A DNA stretch of 64,000 bases from Pseudomonas sp. GM41(2012). GTDB lineage: Bacteria > Pseudomonadota > Gammaproteobacteria > Pseudomonadales > Pseudomonadaceae. The notes below the pieces were generated by a model. That model was not told where the DNA came from and ran no database searches. It saw only the letters and a list, made by a program, of their open reading frames with translations. Of this stretch, positions 16,823-24,261 are shown piece after piece. The translations under genes were made by a program, and so were the position numbers. How positions within the stretch are numbered: the stretch's first letter is position 1; every line of letters starts with the position of its first letter. The stretch lies in NCBI RefSeq assembly GCF_000282315.2, contig NZ_AKJN02000008.1, positions 1 through 64,000 of the forward strand, written 5' to 3'.

Positions 16823-17443
16823 TCAAGCGGCGATGCGAAGGTTCTGCAGTACGATCGGGCGAGCCCAGCCGTTATCGAAGTCGAGTTGTTTCTGTTGCTC
16901 CACCAGTTCTTCGGGCGAGAACGGCGGGAATGGCTTGTCCAGCAGATCGAGTTCGAATTCGGCGATTGGCAGGTGCAGCGGACGCGGTTGTGGCGCTGGA
17001 CCTGCTTGCGGTACAGGCTGACCTGCGGTGAGCACAATCGGGCGGACCCAGCGGCTTTCGAAGTCCTGTTGCTTCTGCTGAGCAACGATTTCCTGTGCCG
17101 GGAACGGTGGGAAAGGTTTGTCGGCCAGCTCCATTTCGAACTCGGCAATCGGCAGGAACAGTGGCTCGGGCGGGCGCACCTCGGTTTCTTTCACATCGCA
17201 TTCGCGCTGGGAAATGATGTGCGCCAGCAGTTCGCTGCCAACGGTGGGTTCGACCGGGCTGTCGAGATCGACCGGTCGAAAGTTGAGAGAAGCCGGTACG
17301 ACATCGCCCGACTGATCGGCCAGGGCCTGGGCAAAGAAATCCTGCCACAGGTGACTGACGCCGCTCAGTGCTTGGGAGTTTCGTAGGCCAAAATCGCCGT
17401 GGGGCGAGATGTAGCCTATCGATGTGCGTTGAATGTCTGACAT
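16823..17443 (-). CDS. protein with a 42-residue tandem repeat, function unknown
   Basis: The 206-residue protein contains two copies of a 42-residue unit, at 97-138 and 158-199, identical at 29 positions. Each runs from LPIAEFE through DKPFPPF and QQKQ to RPIVL. A Pro/Gln-rich linker (GQPVPQAGPAPQPRPLH) joins them. The N-terminal 90 residues include SHLWQDFFAQALADQ. There is no signal peptide or membrane segment, and I recognise no family. The gene is divergent from rsmJ across 93 bases and convergent with the isocitrate-lyase-family gene. Codon use looks like that of its neighbours. Confidence 0.75.
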   Translation of the reverse strand: MSDIQRTSIGYISPHGDFGLRNSQALSGVSHLWQDFFAQALADQSGDVVPASLNFRPVDLDSPVEPTVGSELLAHIISQRECDVKETEVRPPEPLFLPIAEFEMELADKPFPPFPAQEIVAQQKQQDFESRWVRPIVLTAGQPVPQAGPAPQPRPLHLPIAEFELDLLDKPFPPFSPEELVEQQKQLDFDNGWARPIVLQNLRIAA

Positions 17444-17536
17444 TTCTCTCGGTCGACGCTCAGCTCTGGCAAAATGCTCGATAGTTTTGTTATCGGCCGT
17501 TTTTGCCGATCATTAATTTTTTGAGCGTGTTTTCTC

Positions 17537-18319
17537 ATGATTGAGCAACCTGCGGCCTGCCGCATCCACGTCGAGGCCCTGGCCGCGACTTTTCAGCCAC
17601 AGGCCGAACAATGGGCCGAGCGCCTGGGTTTGCCGATGCAGGTGGATGACGGTGAGTTCGCCTTGCAGGTCGGCGACCAGGGTTTGCAGCTGCAGCAACT
17701 GGGCCCGGACGCGCCGGGGCCGGTGCGGGTGGACTTTGTCGAGGGCGGTGCGGCCCATCGCCGCTTGTACGGCGGCGGCAGCGGTCAGATGATCGCCAAG
17801 GCTGTCGGGGTTGCCCAAGGCGTGCGTCCGCGCGTGCTGGATGCCACGGCGGGGCTGGGCAAAGATGCGTTCGTGCTGGCGAGCCTGGGCTGCGAGATGA
17901 GCCTTATCGAGCGTCAGCCGCTGATTGGCGCGTTGCTTGAAGATGGCCTGGCACGCGGCGCGGAAGACTTTGAGGTGGCGCCGATCGTGGCGCGGATGCG
18001 CTTGCTCAAGGGCAATTCGATCGAGGTGATGCGCAATTGGGAAGGCGAGCCGCCGCAGGTGATCTACCTCGACCCGATGTTTCCCCATCGTGAGAAAACG
18101 GCTTTGGTGAAGAAGGAAATGCGTCTGTTCCGGCCGCTAGTAGGCGATGACCCGGATGCGCCTGCACTGCTCGAAGCGGCGTTGGCGTTGGCCAGCCACC
18201 GGGTGGTGGTCAAGCGCCCGCGCAAGGCGCCATGCATCGAAGGGCCGAAGCCGAGTCATGCGCTGGACGGTAAATCCAGCCGGTATGATATTTATCCGAA
18301 GAAAGCGCTGAAGCCTTAA
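17537..18319 (+). CDS. rsmJ: 16S rRNA (guanine-1516-N2)-methyltransferase RsmJ
   Basis: RsmJ methylates G1516 of 16S rRNA. The 260-residue SAM-dependent enzyme has the glycine-rich motif I DATAGLGKDAFVLASLG at about residues 105-121, the acidic motif SLIERQP, the catalytic-type DPMFPHR at about 180 and a C-terminal KRPRKAP segment. Length matches E. coli YhiQ (250). It stands alone, divergent from the tandem-repeat gene and followed by a REP pair. Confidence 0.93.
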   Translation: MIEQPAACRIHVEALAATFQPQAEQWAERLGLPMQVDDGEFALQVGDQGLQLQQLGPDAPGPVRVDFVEGGAAHRRLYGGGSGQMIAKAVGVAQGVRPRVLDATAGLGKDAFVLASLGCEMSLIERQPLIGALLEDGLARGAEDFEVAPIVARMRLLKGNSIEVMRNWEGEPPQVIYLDPMFPHREKTALVKKEMRLFRPLVGDDPDAPALLEAALALASHRVVVKRPRKAPCIEGPKPSHALDGKSSRYDIYPKKALKP

Positions 18320-18334
18320 GACCGCGTCGCCTGC

Positions 18335-18426
18335 TTCGCGAGCAAGCTTTGCTCCTACGGATTGATGTCGTTTACACATTTTGTGATCGCTTCAAACCTG
18401 TAGGAGCAAGGCTTGCCCGCGATGGC
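18335..18426. repeat. REPIN, GTAGGAGCAAG type, inward-headed
   Basis: TTCGCGAGCAAGCTTTGCTC is followed by the complementary-type GTAGGAGCAAGGCTTGCCCG, so the GTAGGAG ends face inward. It lies between the convergent rsmJ and the TetR gene. Confidence 0.85.
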
Positions 18427-18450
18427 GTCGGTCCTGGCGCTACAAATCCA

Positions 18451-19095
18451 TCAGGCTGTCTCTGGCCGATACGCCCGCATAAACAACTCCACCACTTCCT
18501 GCACATGGCTCTCGGCCGCATCCCCGGTCAGCGGCTCGCCGCAGCCATAAAGCAGCCTGAAATTCCCCGCCCCCTTGAGCAGGCAGAAGAAATGCTCGGC
18601 CGCATTGCGCGGTTTGTCGATGCTCAACGCGCCGCAGTGATCAACCTTGGTCAGCAACCGCTCCATGCCCTGCAGCATGCGCTCAGGCCCGGCCTCGAAG
18701 AAGATCAGCGAGAGTTTCGGGTCCTGGCTGCCCAGCGTCATCATCAGCCGGTGCAGGTTGACCGATTCGTCGCTGTTGATCAGCTGATGAAAGCCGCGCG
18801 CGATGTTCAACAGCACCGTTTCTACGGCAATGCCATCCGGCAATTCGAAAAACAGTGTCGGCAATTGCTCTTCGCACTTGGCCATCACGGCGGCGGAGAA
18901 CAGCGTCTCCTTGTCGTTGAAATGGCTGTAGACCGTCAGCTTAGACACACCGGCCTCGGCCGCGACGGCGTCCATGCTGGTATTCGCATAACCCTTGCTC
19001 AGAAACAGAATTTTTGCCGCGTCGAGGATCGCCTGGCGCTTGGCCAGATCCTTGGGACGGCCAGGGCCGTTGGGTACTGAAAGATTGTTAGGCAT
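18451..19095 (-). CDS. mexL: TetR-family repressor of the adjacent RND pump, MexL-like
   Basis: The 214-residue protein has a TetR HTH at about residues 20-65 (ILDAAKILFLSKG, SMDAVAAEAGVSKLTVYSHF) and a C-terminal ligand domain. It is divergent from a MexJK-type efflux pair across 93 bases. In P. aeruginosa MexL represses mexJK and itself from the shared intergenic region; the arrangement and size (about 212 residues there) agree. Assignment rests on synteny and family. Loss of function would be expected to raise pump expression. Confidence 0.85.
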   Translation of the reverse strand: MPNNLSVPNGPGRPKDLAKRQAILDAAKILFLSKGYANTSMDAVAAEAGVSKLTVYSHFNDKETLFSAAVMAKCEEQLPTLFFELPDGIAVETVLLNIARGFHQLINSDESVNLHRLMMTLGSQDPKLSLIFFEAGPERMLQGMERLLTKVDHCGALSIDKPRNAAEHFFCLLKGAGNFRLLYGCGEPLTGDAAESHVQEVVELFMRAYRPETA

Positions 19096-19106
19096 ATGCG
19101 CTTTTA

Positions 19107-19154
19107 ATACTGGACTGGTGAGTTTGCTATTAATAACATACTGCTCAGTATAAT
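19107..19154. promoter_or_regulatory. mexL-mexJ intergenic operator and mexJ -10 box
   Basis: ATACTG occurs at 19107-19112 and 19138-19143, and the complementary CAGTAT at 19146-19151, giving a palindrome ATACTG-CT-CAGTAT at 19138-19151. A perfect -10 box TATAAT (19149-19154) overlaps its right half; a TTGCTA (19124-19129) may be the -35, though at a long 19-base spacing. A repressor bound here would block mexJ transcription. Confidence 0.6.
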
Positions 19155-19188
19155 TATTCCAAGCACCATTAGCGAAAGGTCCTTCACC

Positions 19189-20289
19189 ATGTTCCGCTAT
19201 GCCTTGCCCCTCGCGTTGTCAGTCAGTCTGGCGTTTTTATTGTCTGCGTGTGGTCACGAAGAGGCGCCCCAAGTCACCGTTCGCCCGGCCATGGTCGTGC
19301 AGCCAGAGCCTTCGGCCCAGGCGATGGAAAGTTTTCCCGGGGAAGTCCGCGCACGGTATGAGCCGGACCTGGCGTTTCGCATTGGCGGTAAAGTCAGTCG
19401 ACGACTGGTCGAAGAGGGGCAGCGGGTCAAGGCCGACCAACCTCTGGCGGAACTCGATCCTCAGGACGTGCGCCTGCAACTGGAAGCCACCCGTGCCCAG
19501 GTCGCTGCTGCCGAGGCCAACCTGAGCCTGGTGCGCGCCGAACGTGATCGCTACAAGACCCTGATGGACCGTCAGATGGTCAGCCGTTCGCAGTACGACA
19601 ATTCCGAAAACCTTTACCGATCCGGTGAAGCACGCCTCAAGCAAATCAAAGCCGAATTCAACGTCTCGACCAATCAGGCCAGTTACGCCGTGCTGCGTGC
19701 GCCGCAGGATGGCGTGGTGGCTAAACGCGCGGTTGAAGTCGGGCAAGTGGTGGCGGCGGGGCAAACCGTATTTACCCTCGCCACCGATGGCGAACGCGAA
19801 GTGTTGATCAGCTTGCCGGAGCAGAGCTTTGGCCGCTTCAAGGTTGGTCAGCCAGTGTCGGTGGAACTCTGGACCCAACCCGACCAACGTTTCGCCGGGC
19901 GCATCCGTGAACTGTCGCCCGCTGCCGATCCAAAATCGCGCACCTTTGCCGCCCGCATCGCCTTCACCGCCGGCAAGGTTCCTGCTGAACTCGGCCAGAG
20001 TGCCCGGGTGTTCGTTCAGACCTCCGATGTGGTGCCGCTGTCGGTGCCGCTTTCCGCGCTGACAGCGGAAAACGGCGCGACCTACGTCTGGGTCGTCAAT
20101 GCCAACAACACCCTGAAGAAAACCCCGGTACGGGTCGGTGCCTTCGGCGAGAAAACCGTACCGGTACTCGAAGGACTGAACGCCAGCGATTGGGTGGTGG
20201 CCGCTGGCGTCCATGTGCTGCTTGAAGGGCAGCAGGTGCGTCCGGTGGATCGCTCCAACCGCGTGGTCAATCTGGCGGACAAGGAGTAA
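19189..20289 (+). CDS. mexJ: RND efflux periplasmic adaptor, MexJ-like
   Basis: The 366-residue membrane-fusion protein begins with a lipoprotein signal peptide (LLSAC, Cys21), followed by a lipoyl/barrel-sandwich half (FRIGGKVSRRLVEEGQRVK), an alpha-hairpin (about 95-145), the second lipoyl half (LRAPQDGVVAKRAVEVGQVV) and beta-barrel and membrane-proximal domains. It would link the inner-membrane pump to an outer-membrane channel. No channel gene follows, as in P. aeruginosa where MexJK borrows OprM or OpmH. mexK starts 6 bases downstream. Confidence 0.88.
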   Translation: MFRYALPLALSVSLAFLLSACGHEEAPQVTVRPAMVVQPEPSAQAMESFPGEVRARYEPDLAFRIGGKVSRRLVEEGQRVKADQPLAELDPQDVRLQLEATRAQVAAAEANLSLVRAERDRYKTLMDRQMVSRSQYDNSENLYRSGEARLKQIKAEFNVSTNQASYAVLRAPQDGVVAKRAVEVGQVVAAGQTVFTLATDGEREVLISLPEQSFGRFKVGQPVSVELWTQPDQRFAGRIRELSPAADPKSRTFAARIAFTAGKVPAELGQSARVFVQTSDVVPLSVPLSALTAENGATYVWVVNANNTLKKTPVRVGAFGEKTVPVLEGLNASDWVVAAGVHVLLEGQQVRPVDRSNRVVNLADKE

Positions 20290-20295
20290 TCCCCG

Positions 20296-23200
20296 ATGGG
20301 TTTCAATCTTTCCGAATGGGCGCTGCGTAATCGCCAGATCGTACTGTTCCTGATGCTCTTGCTGGCCATTGTTGGCGCACTGTCCTACACCAAGCTCGGC
20401 CAAAGTGAAGACCCGCCGTTCACCTTCAAGGCCATGGTGATTCGGACCAACTGGCCGGGGGCCACGGCGCAGGAAGTGTCGCGCCAGGTCACCGAGCGTA
20501 TTGAAAAGAAACTGATGGAAACCGGCGAGTACGAACGCATCGTTTCGTTCTCCCGTCCGGGCGAATCCCAAGTGACGTTCGTTGCCCGTGATTCCATGCA
20601 CTCGGTGGAAATCCCGGACCTCTGGTACCAGGTGCGCAAGAAGATCAACGACATTCGTCAAACCCTGCCACCGGGCATCCAGGGGCCATTCTTCAATGAT
20701 GAGTTCGGCACGACGTTTGGCAATATCTACGCCCTGACCGGCGAAGGTTTTGATTACGCGGTGCTCAAGGACTACGCCGACCGCGTGCAGATTCAGCTGC
20801 AACGGGTCAAGGATGTGGGCAAGGTCGATCTGCTCGGGCTACAGGACGAGAAGATCTGGATCGAACTCTCCAACGTCAAACTCGCCACCCTCGGCCTGCC
20901 TTTGTCGGCGGTGCAGCAGGCCCTTGAAGAGCAGAACGCGGTGTCTACCGCCGGGTTCTTCGAGACCTCCAGCGAGCGATTGCAGCTACGCGTCTCGGGG
21001 AATTTTCAGACGGTCGAAGAGATCAAGAACTTCCCGATCCGCGTCGGAGATCGTACGTTCCGTATCGCCGATGTGGCGGATGTGCGTCGCGGTTTCAACG
21101 ATCCGCCAGCGCCGAGCATGCGCTTCATGGCGGAAAACGCCATCGGTCTGGCCGTTGCCATGAAGGACGGTGGTGACATTCTGGTGCTGGGCAAGGCACT
21201 GGAAATCGAGTTCGATCGGATCCAGAAAAACCTTCCTGCCGGTATGCAGTTGCGCAAGGTCTCCGATCAGCCCGCCGCCGTGAAAAGCAGTGTCGGTGAA
21301 TTTGTTCAGGTGCTGGTGGAAGCGCTGGCAATCGTCCTGCTGGTGAGTTTCTTCTCCCTCGGCGTGCGCACCGGCATGGTGGTCGCGCTGGCGATTCCTT
21401 TGGTATTGGCGATGACATTCGCCTGCATGTATTACCTGGGAATCGGCCTGCACAAGATTTCCCTCGGGGCGTTGGTACTGGCGCTGGGTTTGTTGGTGGA
21501 CGACGCGATCATCGCCGTGGAAATGATGGCGATCAAAATGGAGCAAGGCTTCGACCGCATCAAGGCAGCCAGTTACGCCTGGACCAGCACTGCATTCCCG
21601 ATGCTCACCGGTACGCTGATCACCGCTGCCGGCTTCCTGCCGATTGCCACTGCGCAATCGGGTACGGGTGAATACACGCGCTCGATCTTCCAGGTGGTGA
21701 CCATCGCGTTGTTGGCCTCGTGGGTGGCCGCGGTTGTGTTTGTGCCGTATCTGGGGGAAAAACTCCTGCCGGATCTGGCGAAGATTCATGCCGCCAAACA
21801 TGGCACCGGCGACGGCCAGCCCGACCCTTACGGCACGCCGTTCTATCAGCGCGTCAGACGCCTGGTGGAGTGGTGCGTACGGCGGCGCAAGACGGTCATT
21901 GTCCTGACGGTCGTGTTGTTTATCGGTTCTGTCATCCTGTTTCGTTTCGTGCCGCAACAGTTCTTCCCGGCATCGGGTCGTCTGGAGTTGATGGTCGATC
22001 TGAAACTGGCGGAAGGCGCCTCGTTGAGCAACACCCGCGATGAGGTCAAACGCCTCGAAGCACTGCTCAAGGATCACGCCGGTATCGACAACTATGTCGC
22101 GTACGTTGGCACCGGTTCGCCACGTTTTTACCTGCCGCTGGATCAACAACTTCCTGCCGCGAGCTTCGCGCAGTTTGTCGTCCTGGCCAAAACCATCGAA
22201 GAGCGCGAAACCCTGCGCACCTGGCTGATCGAAGCCCTCAAGGAACAATTCCCGGCCCTGCGTGCGCGGGTGACACGTCTGGAGAACGGGCCACCGGTGG
22301 GTTATCCGATGCAGTTCCGGGTCACCGGTGAGCACATCGAGGAAGTCCGCGCGCTGGCCCGTAAAGTCGCGGCCAAGGTTCGCGAGAACCCGCACGTGGT
22401 CAACGTCCACCTGGATTGGGAAGAACCGAGCAAAGTCGTGTATCTGAACGTCGATCAGGACCGCGCCCGGGCGCTTGGCGTGAGCACTGCGAACCTGTCG
22501 AAGTTCCTGCAAAGCTCGCTGACCGGTTCCAGCGTCAGCCAGTACCGTGAAGACAACGAGTTGATCGAGATTCTGTTGCGCGGCACGTTGCACGAACGCA
22601 CTGAACTGTCATTGCTGCCAAGCCTGGCGGTGCCAACTGACAATGGCCGCAGTGTTGCACTGTCGCAGATTGCGACCCTGGAATACGGCTTCGAAGAAGG
22701 CATCATCTGGCACCGCAACCGCTTGCCGAACGTGACGGTCCGCGCTGACATCTACGGCAAGGAACAACCGGCGACGCTGGTGCAGCAGATCATGCCGACC
22801 CTCGATCCGATTCGCGCCGAACTGCCGGACGGGTATTTGCTGGAGGTCGGTGGCACGGTGGAAGACTCGGCTCGCGGGCAGAATTCGGTGAAGGCCGGTG
22901 TGCCGCTTTTCATCGTGGTGGTGCTGACGTTACTGATGCTGCAACTGCGCAGTTTCTCACGCACGGTGATGGTGTTTCTGACGGCGCCTTTGGGTTTGAT
23001 CGGTGTGACCTTGTTCCTGATGGTGTTCCGTCAGCCGTTCGGTTTCGTCGCCATGCTCGGCACCATCGCGCTGTCCGGGATGATCATGCGTAACTCGGTG
23101 ATTCTGGTGGACCAGATCGAGCAGGACATCGCCTCCGGGCTCAAGCCTTGGCAGGCGATTATTGAAGCCACGGTGCGGCGCTTCCGGCCGATAGTGTTGA

Positions 23201-23367
23201 CTGCACTCGCGGCGGTGCTGGCGATGATTCCGCTATCACGCAGTGTGTTTTTCGGGCCGATGGCGGTGGCGATCATGGGCGGGTTGATTGTGGCAACGGC
23301 GCTGACGTTGCTGTTTTTGCCGGCGCTGTATGCGGCGTGGTTCCGAATCAAAAAGGACCCAGCCTAA
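20296..23367 (+). CDS. mexK: RND efflux transporter, MexK-like
   Basis: This 1023-residue inner-membrane pump has the HAE1-RND layout: one N-terminal membrane segment, a large periplasmic loop, six segments, a second loop and five more segments. The proton-relay aspartates are visible in GLLVDDAIIAVEMM (D402, D403). P. aeruginosa MexK (about 1025 residues) exports triclosan and, with OprM, erythromycin; the substrates of this copy are inferred only. It is co-transcribed with mexJ and followed by a REP pair. Confidence 0.9.
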   Translation: MGFNLSEWALRNRQIVLFLMLLLAIVGALSYTKLGQSEDPPFTFKAMVIRTNWPGATAQEVSRQVTERIEKKLMETGEYERIVSFSRPGESQVTFVARDSMHSVEIPDLWYQVRKKINDIRQTLPPGIQGPFFNDEFGTTFGNIYALTGEGFDYAVLKDYADRVQIQLQRVKDVGKVDLLGLQDEKIWIELSNVKLATLGLPLSAVQQALEEQNAVSTAGFFETSSERLQLRVSGNFQTVEEIKNFPIRVGDRTFRIADVADVRRGFNDPPAPSMRFMAENAIGLAVAMKDGGDILVLGKALEIEFDRIQKNLPAGMQLRKVSDQPAAVKSSVGEFVQVLVEALAIVLLVSFFSLGVRTGMVVALAIPLVLAMTFACMYYLGIGLHKISLGALVLALGLLVDDAIIAVEMMAIKMEQGFDRIKAASYAWTSTAFPMLTGTLITAAGFLPIATAQSGTGEYTRSIFQVVTIALLASWVAAVVFVPYLGEKLLPDLAKIHAAKHGTGDGQPDPYGTPFYQRVRRLVEWCVRRRKTVIVLTVVLFIGSVILFRFVPQQFFPASGRLELMVDLKLAEGASLSNTRDEVKRLEALLKDHAGIDNYVAYVGTGSPRFYLPLDQQLPAASFAQFVVLAKTIEERETLRTWLIEALKEQFPALRARVTRLENGPPVGYPMQFRVTGEHIEEVRALARKVAAKVRENPHVVNVHLDWEEPSKVVYLNVDQDRARALGVSTANLSKFLQSSLTGSSVSQYREDNELIEILLRGTLHERTELSLLPSLAVPTDNGRSVALSQIATLEYGFEEGIIWHRNRLPNVTVRADIYGKEQPATLVQQIMPTLDPIRAELPDGYLLEVGGTVEDSARGQNSVKAGVPLFIVVVLTLLMLQLRSFSRTVMVFLTAPLGLIGVTLFLMVFRQPFGFVAMLGTIALSGMIMRNSVILVDQIEQDIASGLKPWQAIIEATVRRFRPIVLTALAAVLAMIPLSRSVFFGPMAVAIMGGLIVATALTLLFLPALYAAWFRIKKDPA

Positions 23368-23370
23368 CCT

Positions 23371-23460
23371 CTGTAGGAGCAAAGCTTGCTCGCGAAGGCC
23401 TCAACGCGGTCCATCATTCAGACCGTGTTATGGCCTTCGCGAGCAAGCTTTGCTCCTACG
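23371..23460. repeat. REPIN, GTAGGAGCAAAGC type, outward-headed
   Basis: CTGTAGGAGCAAAGCTTGCT is mirrored by AGCAAGCTTTGCTCCTACG at the right end. It lies between the convergent mexK and DUF4197 genes. Confidence 0.9.
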
Positions 23461-23468
23461 GAAGAATG

Positions 23469-24158
23469 TCAGAGGGTACCAAACACCTTCTTCGCCAAAC
23501 TGGTGGCTGCCGCCGCAGGATTCTGGCGAATGGTTTCTTCCTGTTTACCAATCATTTCGAACAGACCGTTCAAGGCCTGTTCGGTCACATAGCTTTCGAT
23601 GTTGGCGCTCTTCGCATCCACCACACCCATCGTCGCGGCTTGCCCGGCGAACGAGTTGTACTGCTTGGCCAGGCCTACCTGGTCGGTGGCTTGCTTGACG
23701 ATTGGCAGGAACTTGACGCGGATCTGTTCGCGGCTGGTTTTGCTCAGGTACTGAGTGGCCGAGTCCTTGCCGCCGCTGAGAATGCCCTTGGCGTCCTCCA
23801 CGCTCATCTTCTTCACCGCGTCCACCAGGATCGGCTGGGCTTGCGTCACGGCGGTTTCCGCCGCCTTGTTCATGCTGGTTTCCAGCTGGTCGACCTGATC
23901 GCCCATGCCGAACTGCTTCATCTTGCTGGCGACTTTGCCCAGTTTGCCCGGCAATTCGATTTTCAGGTCCGGGTTGTTGCTGAAGCCGCCCGGCGTGCCC
24001 AGTTGTTTCACGGCCAGTTGCGCCGCTTGAGTCAGGGCATCCTTGAGGCCGCCGGTGGCGTCTTGTTGTGACAGGTCGTTGAGCGACAGCGCCAGGGCGC
24101 TGGCGGAGATCATCAAGCCTGCGCACAGGCCGGCGAAGCGAAGAGTAGGGCGGAACAT
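23469..24158 (-). CDS. DUF4197 periplasmic protein
   Basis: The 229-residue product has a Sec signal peptide (MFRPTLRFAGLCAGLMISAS, probable cleavage after ALA near residue 23) and a helical DUF4197 domain (LKDALTQAAQLAVKQL, KFLPIVKQATDQVGLAKQYN). The family's role is unknown. The start at 24158 (MFRP) is chosen because the signal peptide begins there with AAGGAAGCCGCC before it; an upstream reading from 24371 overlaps plsB and has no ribosome-binding site. Confidence 0.82.
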   Translation of the reverse strand: MFRPTLRFAGLCAGLMISASALALSLNDLSQQDATGGLKDALTQAAQLAVKQLGTPGGFSNNPDLKIELPGKLGKVASKMKQFGMGDQVDQLETSMNKAAETAVTQAQPILVDAVKKMSVEDAKGILSGGKDSATQYLSKTSREQIRVKFLPIVKQATDQVGLAKQYNSFAGQAATMGVVDAKSANIESYVTEQALNGLFEMIGKQEETIRQNPAAAATSLAKKVFGTL

Positions 24159-24261
24159 GGCGGCTTCCTTGTGCGAAATGATTTGACCTGGGTTGGATCG
24201 TAACTCAGATGAAAGGGTAGCGGCACCAGGCCTTTGACCGGGCCTTTCTGATGGGATTTCA

